Positions 29,727-41,348 of a stretch of 64,000 nucleotides of DNA are shown here, piece by piece (the stretch's first letter is position 1; every line of letters begins with the position of its first letter). The stretch comes from Notospermus geniculatus (Eukaryota > Nemertea > Pilidiophora > Heteronemertea > Lineidae): contig NMRB01000459.1 of the NCBI GenBank assembly GCA_002633025.1, forward strand, positions 157,333-221,332, read 5' to 3'. A program made the position numbers and the translations under genes. Under the pieces are notes generated by a model, which saw only the letters and a program-made list of their open reading frames with translations, did no database searches and had not been told where the DNA came from.

Positions 29727-31359
29727 TTAATTTTCCTATGGCTGTTTCAATTTCTTTCGGTGAGATTTTGAAGTTCAGTTCATTGAAGATACTATCGGAA
29801 TTTTCATTGGTGTAGTTAACAATGTCAACATCATGGGCACTCATAGAGAGGTTCGAGTTCATTATAGTGTGAAAGTGCTTGACCCATTCTTCACCAGATA
29901 TGGTGTTGGATTTTCTCGATTTGTGGAAGGAGTTCAGTTCATTGAAGAGGTTCCAAAATACTTTAGGTTTTTCATTTTCAAGCGATGTTAATTTCTGTAG
30001 GATAGAGTTTTGGAATGCTAACTTCTTGTGTCGGACTAAGCGATTATACATTTTTCTTTTATGTCTGTAAACGTTTAACAGATTGGAATTGTATGGATCT
30101 TTTTTCAAGTCTAGTCCAAGTTTTTTAAAATTCCTCAGAGCAGCTGTACAGTCTTTGTCAAACCACTTGCTTTGCTTGACCTGTTTACGTTTTTGGCCAG
30201 TTTTGATGTTTCGTTTACCAGCTTTAGACTTTCTTAATTTTGCTATGTTAGCAGCTATATAGAAAATGCTATTTACCTCCGACAGAGATGAATTGACAAC
30301 TGACTGAGGACAGTCCTGGTCAAAACTTTTTTCGAGAAAGTCATTTATCAGAGATTGGCAACCTGGAGAGTTCATGGCCTGGTGGAAGTTCTGAAAGTCA
30401 GAATCGTTCCAGATAAACTTAGCAGGCAGGGGATTTAGCTCCTCTTCCTTTTCTACTTTGTTGTGACCAACACGAAGAACAGTAGATAATACATTGTGTA
30501 TCGAGAATGGCGTTGGATTATTTACATGAAAACATTTGACAACCGGGAGGAGTTCCTCAGAAGCAATGGCATAGTCAATGACACTGGGAGTACCATTATT
30601 ACTAAAGCAAGTTGGAAACCCTGTGCAGTCACCCAAGGTCCGTCCATTAAGAATTCTTAAATCACTGGATTTACATAGTGATAAGAGTTTGGAACCATGT
30701 TCATCCACCTTGCTCAAGTCAGAGTTGAGTCGATCAAGGCTTGTGCTGCAAAGGACAGAACTGGGAATTTTCAAATGTCTGTCGAGATTGTCATAAGTGC
30801 AATAATCAAGTTCTCTCCCAGTACGACCATTGAAGTCACCATTGACTAGGCAATTACCAATTTTGGAGTATTCAATAATATCACCCTCAAGTCGACAAAA
30901 AATATCATCATCACTCTTGAGTGTGAAACCAGAGTTTTTGGGTGCTACATAGACAGTACATAAAAATAAGTCATCTTCGAGATCAAAGACAGATTTGCTC
31001 AGTTTTAACCACTGAATTTCCGTAGAGGATGGTTGAATTATCTTAATTCCATGAAGAATGTTCTTTTTTATAAGGATGGAAATGCCACCATAGTATCTAC
31101 CGTTGGATTCATTTTTCTTTCTACAGTTATTAACAATATGGTAAGAGTCAAATGAGAATGAGTCATCAGGACCACTATGGGTCTCAACCAAGCAAATTAT
31201 ATCACATTTGCACAAATTACTTTTGACAATGTCATTATCGAGTTTACATGTCCTAATATTAGAGGAACCACTGAAAAGACCATCAATGTTCCAATAGCCA
31301 ACAATTAGATTATTAACATATTTACAAGACACAGGATATCGATAACCATCCATACTCAT
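29727..31359 (-). CDS. LINE endonuclease half of ORF2
   Basis: From ATG at 31359 the frame shows AP-endonuclease boxes: LIVGYWNIDGLF, CDIICLVETHSG, CTVYVAPKNSG, CLVNGDFNGRTG, DYAIASEEL and SIHNVLSTVL, followed by a basic, helical linker (RHKRKMYNRLVRHKK). It nicks target DNA to start reverse transcription. The reading frame is cut at IGKLN, where the inserted element begins; the codons up to the stop at 29695 belong to the insert. The RT half picks up at 27725. Confidence 0.85.
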
Positions 31360-33947
31360 ACACAGACACTCAGGAATATTCCAGCACTTAGTTATAAGAG
31401 GTACTGTGAATATAATAGAGATGAAAATCAGTGTTCAACTGAATAAGAGCAAGATACAATGTACAACAAAAGAACTAAACATGCGCACACACAGACGCTA
31501 ACTGTGATACAGGAAAAATATATATAAAGTGGTAGAGAACTCCATGACCATGACCATGTGCTTCAGGAGGACATATGCCATTGTTGAATATATCGAGACA
31601 ACTATTCAGTGAAATGGTCAGCAACCAAGTCAGGAAGGAAGATCTGATGCTAAATATGACTCAGATGAATTCAAGCCTTAAAAGTCTCGTCATAAATATA
31701 ACCTGCCAAAACACAACCCACAGATCTATCACACTGCAATTCAAATTCCAAACCCACTGTCTAACGACACGAGCAAAAACGGACCTACCTCTATCGTGAA
31801 GAGACAACATGCAAGTAAATTCACTCCACGCTGCAGGCTTTGTCACAGCTGTTCTCACATCCTGTAGCGCCGAGAATATTTATCTATTAATAAAATGCTG
31901 GGAACAAAGCATTGATCAGGGAACGGGCAAGTCCATTAAATTGTCACGAGGGGTTGCTGTGGCCATCTTTTCTTCGACAAGATCTTAGATCGTTCTCTGA
32001 GTATTGAATACAATAGCCCTCTGACGAGGTGTTTGTTTAAAATGTCCCTCTAAAACCCTGAATGTTGTATAAAGATGTGACACTTTTGTTCAAAGAAATG
32101 CTTGATACACTATCCATTAATTAGGGCCACAGGAAAAGGATGTCACACATGGATGATTTTTACCCAAGACTTAGTGACAAAAACACATTGCTGGCTGACC
32201 ATGGCAAGGTACTAGCACAAAAGGAAAAACCACTTGATAAAATCCAAAATAATCTTCCACTTCAAGTCAGAATTTGAAATAACATATTGAAGTTAAAGGA
32301 CACAATATACAAGTAATGAAAGACAGTAGATGCAGTTTCCTCATAACATTCCATGCATGGGTAAAAAAGTTTCTCAGACACGGCTGAGGTATTTTTGGAC
32401 ACCAATTTGCGATTCAAAGTTCTCCAGGGCCACCCCTTCAGAAAACTTTGATAAGACCTTGAAACTTCAAGAGTTCAGTTTGAAAATATCCCAAGAGAGG
32501 TAGAAAAGAATTCGGGGAAACACAATGGAACATGCCTCAGGGGAAATAAAGGGTCAAAATTTTAGGTCACTCTTTTGTGGCAAAATTGTCGCTCATTTGC
32601 ACCAGACAATGGGTGGGGCATGCTGATGCTGCGTGGTGGCTGGCAGACCATTGATCCTCGCTGAAACTCCTCCATTCTGAAAGGTCAGTAAGAGGCAAAT
32701 GTCTGGACACTTGAAAGGTGGGCTACATAATACAACAGGATGTGTTAAGAAAGGGCTCATTTTTTTTATTTGAACCCTTCCATTGTGGGGTTGGGTTCAG
32801 TGTTTCGTGTATCACTATGCAATCAGCGTCTGCAGTATTAGTCAAGGTTACATGAGCCTTGGTTACATGAGTCTTCTGCACTAAGAACTAAAATAAACAG
32901 TAATATTAACTCAATTTACTGTAACCCAAAGCATTGCAAATCAACTTGACAACTTCCAGAACAGAGCAGATCTGGCTCACCCTGCAAAAGTGTAGCCAAC
33001 TGATACTAAATTTTCTGGGACAGACCCCTTGGTCCCTATAAAGTGTCACCACCAGAGTAAGAAAGGACTCAATCTACATGTACTTGGCCTTGTGATACCT
33101 CTGATCTGTTCTTGTAAGTCTGTCACATAAGGTAAATACAAGATTGTAATATCAAAAATATATCTATTTTTGGTAATATGGAATAAACGAATCTAATGAG
33201 TACCTTTGTGACTACCTGAAGATGAGACTGCTTAGGGGGCCCATTTGTAAAATATTGCCAAAATCCCCAAAAGTACCTGCTGCTTGTTTTAAACCCCAAG
33301 CCGATGTCATAGCGTCTTGAAAACATCTCGCCCAGTTTCGCCCCCAAATATCTGATATTCAAGTCGCCTAGACATCGTAATAATTTCGCCTTCTCGGCAA
33401 AACAAAATTAGCCTACTTAGTACTTGGTGCGTGCACAGGCGATGTATTGCGTGTGAATGTATTAACAGATGGTTGTGTGTACTGTGCACATTGTGTACAA
33501 ACGTTTGATTTATATTATGCCGTTTAGTGCATAGTGTCAATGAAACTACATGCAGATATGCGGTGTTTAGCAACCAAACTTTCCTCCAATGAACCTTTTA
33601 TGTTTGGATAGGCATTTGTGGTATCAGGTATGGTAAAAGCTAAGATTACATTGCATTCTGCCAGCATATTTAAGGGGCATGTATAGAGGCCACTGAGTGA
33701 AGTACCACAAATGGGACCCATCCAAAAAATCCAATATCCGTGAGGTTGACATGGTTGACAGCCAGAAGGGCACGGCCATCGGTGTCTATACATGCATGGC
33801 TCACTGTACACTGCACACACACACTAATTACACAAGCCCCATTGTCTTTTAAACTTTACGAGACATTACATCACCTCACCTCGCGTGAAATCAAACTCCA
33901 AACCACAAGCCTTTCCGACGAAACAAGTAACGTAAAACGCATCAGAT
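31360..33947. other. No gene recognised (LINE upstream flank)
   Basis: The first few hundred bases may be the LINE 5' untranslated region. The rest is AT-rich with only short frames (for example around 33123-33820) that lack recognisable motifs or good codon structure. Confidence 0.35.
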
Positions 33948-35035
33948 GAACTTCCACTCGAATCTCGAAAACCACTGTCCCTGTGCTCCTGAAATCAGCT
34001 CCAAATTTCGACAAAATATCCATACACACTCTTCTCCACATGAAAATAGATCTCAGTCATGATTCACCAAGAATCTGAACATGATACACCGCTTCCCACC
34101 CAGTAAGGGGTCTTGAGCTGTCTTTATCAATTCACCAAGGAATGAAGGCCTATGTGGTATTAACCCCATTCCACCCCAGTGACCTAATGCCAAGGATTGT
34201 CCCGTGCTATATTAACCCCTTAGTACCGGTACTGGTATTTCCCAATCACATGAATCAAGAGTGGTCTAATAAAGTACATGTACACATGTATCTGACATTA
34301 TCTCGATTCACCAAGGATTGTAGGCCAATAATGCAACAATGAAGTTTAACCCCTTCCCACTGCCCAAGGGCAAGGGGTGTACCAAGGATTTTACGGCATT
34401 ATGCTATAACCCCTTCCCAACAGTCTTTTCTGTATACCCCAGTAGCTTTTCTGTAACTTCTTACTGGAAAGTGCCTGGGGAAGACCCCGGTTGGGGTTGA
34501 AAATTTGCAAAAATTAGGAGACGACTAATTGTCCCACTAGACCTTCCCAACCAAGGGCGGTCTTAATAAATTATCTGACATGTATCTCGATTCACCAAGG
34601 ATTTTAGGCCTGACATGTAGAATATTGAAGTTAATATTATTAAATAACCTCTTCCCACTCTATTCACTATATTTCAGGTCGACCTGGTTGCCGAAGCACC
34701 CCAGATTGCTGATGCTGCTGTTGCTAAAGAGGGGTGCAAGGAAGTGAATTTGAAGAACTCACTCTCAGCCGAGACAACAGGAATCCCAATTGGAGATCAA
34801 CTGTCGAAATCATAGAACAGAGAAATCTTCGCTACAGCAGACAAATGCATTAATTATTCTCTTACAAATGTATGCACACCGTATGCATTCCAAAATAAAG
34901 TGCGATTCATTCTTGGCAAAATTGTACAGGTGAATAAAATTTGACATCACCGACTAACGTTCCTAAGACTGCAGTGTGCCTTATCAAGCCGAGGCATCAA
35001 ATGTCAGCTGAGCGCAAGGCCCATGGGCCTCTTGT
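33948..35035. mobile_element. Second copy of the element inserted in the LINE, 5'-truncated, with a terminal exon
   Basis: From GAACTTCCACTCGAATCTCG onward it follows 28487-29280 (repeated CCAAGGATTGT, ATTCACCAAGGAATGAAGGC) and ends with ATGTCAGCTGAGCGCAAGGC and CCCATGGGCCTCTTGTT, as in the first copy. It differs in carrying, near its right end, a splice acceptor with an open terminal exon. Confidence 0.6.
34678..34815 (+). other. Possible terminal exon inside the repeat copy
   Basis: The acceptor TTCACTATATTTCAG is followed by 45 open codons (VDLVAEAPQIADAAVAKEG ... IGDQLSKS) and a stop at 34813. AATAAA lies 80 bases on (about 34893). The codons are well behaved. I do not recognise the protein; a captured host exon is one explanation. 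Confidence 0.4.
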
Positions 35036-35039
35036 TACT

Positions 35040-36114
35040 TCGTGTTTCGTCACATTTGCGAAACCTCACTAATATTTTCGTGGAGGACGAAAAGCAACTA
35101 CTGAACGTGCGGTTTCCAACCCCATCTTCGGGCTAGTGATATGAAATTGAAATTATACAAAAGAACTAAAGACTCCATGTATTAATTCTTAAGGCTTTAC
35201 CTGCCAACTTAATGCAACAATCACGCATAAGCTTGTGTTGGCCCAATTTGTTTATTTTGCGACTTAGTGGTTTCAATCAAAACTGAAGAGCTTACCTGCC
35301 AACTCGGCAACAAACACGCATCAGCTTGTGTGGGCAGGGCCCAATTTGTTTATTTTGCGACTTGTGGTTTCAGTCGAAGCTGAAAAGCACAGGACAATTT
35401 TTTGAAATCTTTCTAAGAAAATCTGGTCTCTTTCCGATGCTTTGAGCCATCACCGATGATGTTACTCTAACAAGTCTTACGTGTGTTAAGGATAATCACA
35501 ACCTTGTCACGACTTAATTGCCCGTGGATTACGAAAAGATGGATTAGGGAAAGCCATGGATGGTGACTTTGAAACCTTACTTCTCTGTTGCTTTGTAATG
35601 TTGAGAAGTGCCGTGGGGTTTGTCAAGTCGTATTATTGTCTAAGAGAAAGGGAGAGACAGTAATGGAAAAGGTTAGAAAAAGTGGATAACTTTGGATTAC
35701 TAAAAGAAAATGGGAGAGATTGATTTTAGGGAAGTGTGGGTGTTGCATAACACTACTTATATGAAAATAGCCACCAATTTCAGAACTTGTGGCGAGTGGA
35801 TGGTCGGGAAGGGATCCTCCCATTACAGTTTTCTCAAAGCCCCTGGACGTCAATCCTTTCATTGTTCGCCGCTCTGTTCCTGTCACCAAACAATGGAATG
35901 GGGACCCTTGCTACTTGTAGCTACGATAGAGGGCAGCACACCGAAACCAGGCCTATACGATGGACTCCTTCTTTGTGGGAAATTGATCAGGACCGGGATG
36001 TCAGTTTTATTTCAATAATTTTAACCACTAGTGACACCTAATGAGGCAGTGGGCTTGGGTCCCCATTGTCGTTTGCGTTGGTAATCCGGGGGCTTTGCGG
36101 AAACTCTCTAATAT
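35040..36114. other. No gene recognised; local direct repeat
   Basis: CTTACCTGCCAACT and CCCAATTTGTTTATTTTGCG occur twice (about 35198-35260 and 35292-35360), a diverged direct repeat of roughly 90 bp. The remaining frames have no recognisable motif. Confidence 0.4.
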
Positions 36115-36228
36115 TGGGTCATAATGAAGAAGCAAATGCTTTTACTTGAATTTTGCAATACATTGCATTAGGCAATGCTGTACATACTTGAAGTAAAAGC
36201 ATTTGCTAGTCTTTATTCATATGACCCA
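36115..36228. mobile_element. Small foldback element (114 bp)
   Basis: TGGGTCATAATGAA and TTCATATGACCCA close the ends; further in, AGCAAATGCTTTTACTT pairs with AAGTAAAAGCATTTGCT. It is almost entirely stem. Confidence 0.65.
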
Positions 36229-37345
36229 CTGAATCAGCTATCGTGGGGCATCTGTATTCAAAGACTGTTGTTCTGTTATTGTGAATCATTCTCTAGTCCT
36301 AATTGAGCAGAGGCATCTGTTTACGAATCTGTCAACACAAAGTAAACCGGTGTGTTACCCAGTCTGGATACCGGTAATTGATCAATGGACAACCCGGAGA
36401 CACCACCTCGTACCACCTGTTATCTGGTATTGATCTCTGCGGCTTCTCACGCTGCCACATGGGATTTATTTCCCAGACATCCTAAGCAGCTTTGAGCGAA
36501 CCAATTTATGGGTTTTTAAAATTGGAAAATTTCCAGCCTTAATTGGTTTGATGTGTAATGCAAGATGGCGTGTGTAATGTACGATAGCGGGAGGCGGGAT
36601 TGGGAAGTATCGATGGTGATTTCATCAGAGTAATCATTATGGATTAGAACTGAAAGCGACGTGGTTCAATTCTGTATCTTTTAAGGTGATACCATAAAGG
36701 AATCAAAAACATAAAGATTCGACTTACAAATTTAGCATTTTATAAATGTGGACAGTATCCCTTTAAACCTCAACAGATTTGCATTCCGACTCTTCCATAT
36801 GATAGGCAAGATCCTTCTGCATGTTCAATGCAAATTTTGTTGAATTCAGATTAGTTGATCTTATGATACAAAAGGACTGAATTCAATGAGAACCCCACGA
36901 ACGATGAGAGCGCAGGGTCATCTGTGTACAGGCATTGACAGATGTTTATCTACACTTGATATCTTGAATATTTCAAATACTACCGAACCAATTTTGGCAC
37001 GGTTTGTTGCGCTAAAATAGCTCGGTTATCCTCAGAAATGGAATTAAAGGCATCAAGTTGACAGATTCATGTACCCCACTACCACAAAAAAAGTTGAAGC
37101 TCCTGCCTATTACGTGAAGCCAAAATTCAGGCAGTGAGAGATATCTGGAGGCAACACATGAAGTGTATCCCTCAGTTACTTCATCGTTCGCAGTTAAACC
37201 TTTATGTTTGATTCCTTTATGGTGATACGTGTACACCGATTTCACGTCGTGCATCAATCACAGCGCACCTGGTAGTATTTTGTGCGGCCACTTCCGTTTT
37301 ATCTCAGTTCCAGGTGTAATTTATAGGAGTGAGGTTGGTGTTTGA
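36229..37345. other. No gene recognised
   Basis: AT-rich sequence with only short, unsupported frames. The missing first exons of FEN1 were looked for here without success. Confidence 0.35.
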
Positions 37346-37535
37346 AACCTCACTAGGAGTACGGGCAAAAACATCTGGATCTAGGTTGAAGTACGCGTAT
37401 TGGTTCCCAATGCCGGTGCCAGGAGATGGAGGTACCTATATCCCCTGGCAGCGGCATTGGGAACCAACACGTGTTTTTCAACCTCGATCTAGGGATTTTT
37501 GCCTTATTCCTGGTAGTGAGGTCAAAAAATACATG
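37346..37535. repeat. Palindromic foldback of about 190 bp
   Basis: The arms share TTGGTTCCCAATGCCG and its inverse, flanked by GATCTAGGTTGAA / TTCAACCTCGATC and CCTCACTA / TAGTGAGG. The centre is at about 37434. No gene. Confidence 0.65.
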
Positions 37536-38071
37536 TAAGTGGCGGTTTATTTATCAAGTCTTAAGTTATTGATAGCATGATTGGTTCCCAGTCACACTAG
37601 TAGGATTAAATACTGAGATGTCGTCTGATTGGATCCGGTCACAGGATTTCACATCACGTGACATCACTGATTCCATATTCCATCACTCTACCCACATCAT
37701 ACTTTTTGCCTCTATTCCCATTCGGGCTGAACACCAGGGAAAAATTAGTTCCCTGAACCGGCGGTCGATGGTGCCCCACGCCCGCCCGCCAGGTTCACGT
37801 GTGACCCGCCATCTTCAATTTTATTCCCTGGTGTTGACAATTTAACTCGCCAATTAACTTGTCTGCAAAATCACCAAATTTTGAGAAGGGCTGTACGCCG
37901 GCAGTGATCTACTTAAAAGTTAAATTGATTGCTCTTTCAAAAGAGCGATAAATGAATTCACGTGATGATGAACAACAGGCGCTATACATTTCAGAATTTA
38001 ATCCGACTGATGGGTGGGATCAGGCTTCTTTCTTTCCGCGACATGCTAGAAACCCAAGTTTTTCTTTCCAG

Positions 38072-38135
38072 TTAGCCAAACGACGCCAACGAAGAGAAGA
38101 GGCTGAAAAACAACTGGCTGAAGCAGAGGAGAAAG
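38072..38135 (+). CDS. FEN1: FEN1 exon a (end of the helical arch region)
   Basis: Flap endonuclease 1 removes 5' flaps during lagging-strand synthesis and base-excision repair in the nucleus. The acceptor TTTTTCTTTCCAG precedes LAKRRQRREEAEKQLAEAEE K, the FEN1 segment just after the KPPxLKSGE box, and the donor is GAAAG|GTAAAC. The exon starts in phase 0 and ends in phase 1, matching exon b. The preceding exons, which should encode the N-terminus and catalytic Asp residues near 34 and 86 of the human numbering, were not found between the LINE and this point. Confidence 0.85.
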
Positions 38136-38221
38136 GTAAACTTCAATACCATCACTGCAAGTGAGCTATGATACAGTGCAGATGCAGTAGTGGCAAATCT
38201 CAGCCCAGTGGGGAGGAGGGC

Positions 38222-38560
38222 GGGGGGTAAGGCATCTTCGATAATCGAAAAGCGATCTGCTCACCATTACGTTACATCGCACGCACATCACTCTTCGAGA
38301 AATAGACCAGTCCGCGGCGTATCTTGGCACGATGCCAACTTTACCGTTCGACCAATCATATTGCACTTTATATCGGGTCTTCGGCTACCACTACTTGTAC
38401 CACGATTCAAATTTTACAACACCGGTTCTGATTGGCCTCCTCTTTGAGAGGCAGCGGGTATGCCACGGACCAGTCTATTTCTCGAAGGGTGATGTGCGAT
38501 GTAACGCAGTGGTGAGCAGATCGGCCTTCGATTATCGAAGAAGATGGGGTAAGGACAAGT
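38222..38560. mobile_element. Inverted-repeat element in the first visible FEN1 intron
   Basis: Arms of about 90 bp (38230-38315 and 38470-38560) share CTTCGATAATCGAA, CGATCTGCTCACCA and CTTCGAGAAATAGACCAGTC or inverses. The loop is about 150 bp. No coding capacity. Confidence 0.7.
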
Positions 38561-38719
38561 CGCAATAAGAAGGTGTTGAGCAATTCCGTGGGGAAATGAT
38601 TCTTTCTATGTACAGTAGATATCAAAACAGACAATGACATCTCGCCAGCGTTTGATACTGACAATATCAAACTTTAGCACACCTCTATCAGTGTCGCAGA
38701 GCGTCATGTCTCCCGCTTG

Positions 38720-38942
38720 AGGCGACGTTACTGGAATACGACGTTACGTCAGTCATGGAAAAAATCACCGTGCCGTGACGTTCAAGTCAACGCAAATCGA
38801 CGTGACGTCACGTAATGTTACCCTCGGGGGTAACATTACCAGGGTAACATTACGATACGAGGGCAACATTACGTCGATGACGTCATTGACGTCGCTAACA
38901 TGATGTCGCTGGCGAAATGACGCGACGTCATGCATGTCATGT
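38720..38942. other. Cluster of ACGTCA/TGACGT words and GGTAACATTAC repeats
   Basis: TGACGTCA-type palindromes or halves occur more than a dozen times in 220 bp, with several direct and inverted copies of GTAACATTAC. Such words are CREB/ATF-site-like, but the density looks like a decayed palindromic repeat. Confidence 0.45.
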
Positions 38943-39333
38943 AGGCCTACAGATCCGACGGGAGATTTTCACAATTCGGAGTCCGAATATCAGCGAAATC
39001 TCTGTTATTATCACCTTAAACTGACTGTAATTGCCTCCAATAAGACTTGTTCACATTGAGAAGAGGTGTGCTAAAGCAATTGGCGCCCGGTCGGTCGGGT
39101 GACATGACGTTTTGCGTCACCCTCCCTCCCGTGCGCCAATAGGAGCAGTCAGCCGCGCATATTGCTAACAGATGGCAGCACAGTCTTAGCGGACCAAATG
39201 TACAGGAAATCTATTATGATCGCTGCTCGATCGATAATGACTGGGTCCGCTAGATGCATTGAATTGGGCCCTAGTGACACCTAGTGGTCAACTCGCTGAC
39301 AGCTCCTATTGTTTATTGGCGAGATGTCGTTGT

Positions 39334-39657
39334 CTATTCGTAGAAGTTATAACCACCCACAAATGGAAGTCCAGTGAAATTGGTAACAATTAATTTGCCA
39401 TAACTGCAGTTGCTTTCAGCCAAATTTGGGCTGTTTAACTTCCTAGTTTTCCATGAAATGTCAAGAAATAAAATCTTTCTGCATTCGTGATCATCAACAA
39501 TTAACAGCCTGCGGTTGTATGTTCTGAAAAAAACACCTGTGCGGTCTGTCTTTGTGGGGTTATTAAACAAATACAGAATGTTTCCAACATACTTCATGCA
39601 AAAAGAATTTCCTCCATCCATAGAAAGTTTCCAAAGTTGTGTTTGCCGACATCTCAT
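39334..39657 (-). CDS. Unidentified 107-codon frame in a FEN1 intron
   Basis: ATG at 39657 opens MRCRQTQLWKLSMDGGNSFC. The frame has a plausible mix of hydrophobic and aromatic residues (LYLFNNPTKTDRTGVFFRTY) and ends in a stop. No family recognised. It could be a remnant of a mobile element or chance. Confidence 0.25.
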   Translation of the reverse strand: MRCRQTQLWKLSMDGGNSFCMKYVGNILYLFNNPTKTDRTGVFFRTYNRRLLIVDDHECRKILFLDISWKTRKLNSPNLAESNCSYGKLIVTNFTGLPFVGGYNFYE

Positions 39658-39863
39658 GGCTTTGTACTGGATTGAAATGTAAAGTTGCCAAGAACGTCAA
39701 CCAACTTCTCATTTCCATAGAGACCATGCCTTGTTTGCCGAACCTCTCTGTTGACGTCTTTTTTTTTTCGGTACGGATATTTTACTCACCCTCAGCAGTT
39801 TCGTTCTCCTGTGCCGCAGCGTTTTGAAGAAAAAAAAATTAGAAACTTTGTATCTTTATTCAG

Positions 39864-39973
39864 GGGAAACTGAAAATATCGAGCGGTTCAACAAGCGTCT
39901 TACAAAGGTGACTCCACAGCATAATGACGAGGTGAAACAACTCCTGAAGTTGATGGGCATACCCTATGTCACT
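39864..39973 (+). CDS. FEN1: FEN1 exon b
   Basis: The acceptor TATCTTTATTCAG precedes [20 protein letters not shown], then [17 protein letters not shown] before the donor ACT|GTAAGT. MGIPY is the invariant core just upstream of the catalytic EAE box. Phase 1 at the start agrees with exon a, phase 0 at the end with exon c. The upstream intron is about 1.7 kb and the downstream one about 3.9 kb. Confidence 0.92.
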
Positions 39974-40078
39974 GTAAGTAAACATTTTTCCCGTCAGATT
40001 CAGCAACATTGATTGAATTCGCCCGGGGGGGGGGGGGGGTCATTTTGACTCTTTCACCAGACATAGCAGGCACACTTT

Positions 40079-40996
40079 TTAGCTCACCCGTGAGCTTTAG
40101 TCGTCAGTCAGCGTCCGTCGTCCGTCGTCTGTGCTCCGTCGTCGTTGTCCGTTAGCAGGGCACGTTTCGTAACCGCTGGAGCTATTGATCTGAAACTTGG
40201 TACATATATACCCCTAGGTCAGATGACCTACGACACCAAGTTTCGGTCCGATTCGATTCTTGGCTTGGCCTCCAGGTGGCGTAAACCAAAAACACAAAAA
40301 GTGCAATAACTCCTGAACTAATGACTGGATCATCTCCAAATTTTTATCACAGGTGTATCTAATTAGGATACATAACATATGTAACGGGTTTTTGATTTGA
40401 CCTACTTTTCAAGGTCACGGAGGTCAAAGTTCGACAAAAGTAACGAATCTGCCACAGTTCTTAATTATTTCACCGAGAGTCTTCATATCTTGCCTAAACG
40501 TGTATTAGAGGGGTACCTTCAAAAATACCGAGTTTCGGCCCAATCGGACATCCAATATGGCCGCCAGGTGGCGTAACCTGAAAATCATCCAAGTGCTAAA
40601 ACTCAGGAACGGCTTGACCCAGAGTGCTCAAACTTGATATTTACCTCCCTCTTGATGACCTTTACAAGCACGTCAAATTTCGGCCTGATTAAACTTCCAA
40701 TATGGCTGCCAGGTGGCGTAACCCAAAAATCATCAAATGTGCTATAACTTAGGAACGACTTGACCTAGAGCGCTCAAATGTGCTATGTGGCTCCCTCTAG
40801 ATGACCTTAATGTGCATGTGAAGTTTTGGCCCGATCGGACATCCAATATGACCACCAGGTGGCATAACCCCAAAATCATTGAAGTCCTGCAACTTGGGGA
40901 TGACTTGACCCAGATTGCTCATAACTGACATGTACATGTACCTCTCTCTGTCATTACACTACGGGTGAGCACATGGTCCATGGACCATTTCATTAT
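40079..40996 (+). repeat. AGCTCACC-ended repeat, copy 1, in a FEN1 intron
   Basis: It begins AGCTCACCCGTGAGCT (a palindrome) followed by GTCGTCCGTCGTC-like simple sequence, and ends GAGCACATGGTCCATGGACC and ATTTCATT. Its body contains imperfect tandem units of about 120 bp around CCAATATGGCCGCCAGGTGG and ACTCAGGAACG. Copies lie at 50201-51220 and, inverted, at 54535-55167. Confidence 0.7.
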
Positions 40997-41208
40997 CCAG
41001 TATCCAGAAGAGTGGCCAAATTCAGCAATGTACATGCACTCCCATGCAATGCCCTGTACATCGCTCGGTTTGTTTTTACCAGGAGCCGAATGGCGTGAAT
41101 TACTTGCATCTTGCTAGTAATACCGGGTATCATCAGAAGTTGGTTCTGTACCTTCTTAAGGCCTGACATAGGCCTATTCCCAGTTGTCGGTTCATGTTTT
41201 TGATTCCC

Positions 41209-41348
41209 TGGGACCTTATTCACGAAGCTCTCGTAACTTTACGGAGTGCGTAAACTATTGTCCATTTGCAGACAACCTGTTGTTCACTATCAGCCTGACA
41301 AAGGATTTGCACACCCTTAAAGTTACAGGGGCTTTGTGAATAAGGTCC
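41209..41348. mobile_element. Short inverted-repeat element
   Basis: GGGACCTTATTCACGAAG at the left and CTTTGTGAATAAGGTCCC at the right are inverse, with inner blocks GTAACTTTA/TTAAAGTTAC. About 140 bp, non-coding. Confidence 0.65.

Larger units (their letters stand above)
25452..31359 (-). mobile_element. Non-LTR retrotransposon (LINE), split by a 2-kb insertion
   Basis: On the minus strand an AP-like endonuclease (31359-29727) is followed, beyond an inserted element (27728-29726), by a reverse transcriptase with a Cys/His C-terminus (27725-25760). The 3' end is a (TTTGAA)n tail at about 25452-25480 (read as AAATTC repeats on the plus strand). This is the usual order of APE-type LINEs with a microsatellite tail. 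No ORF1 was seen upstream of 31359. The clade was not determined. Confidence 0.85.

Noticed and set aside
35710-36041. 102- and 84-codon plus-strand frames as FEN1 first exons
   Set aside because: The translations lack every N-terminal FEN1 motif, and no donor in the right phase follows.
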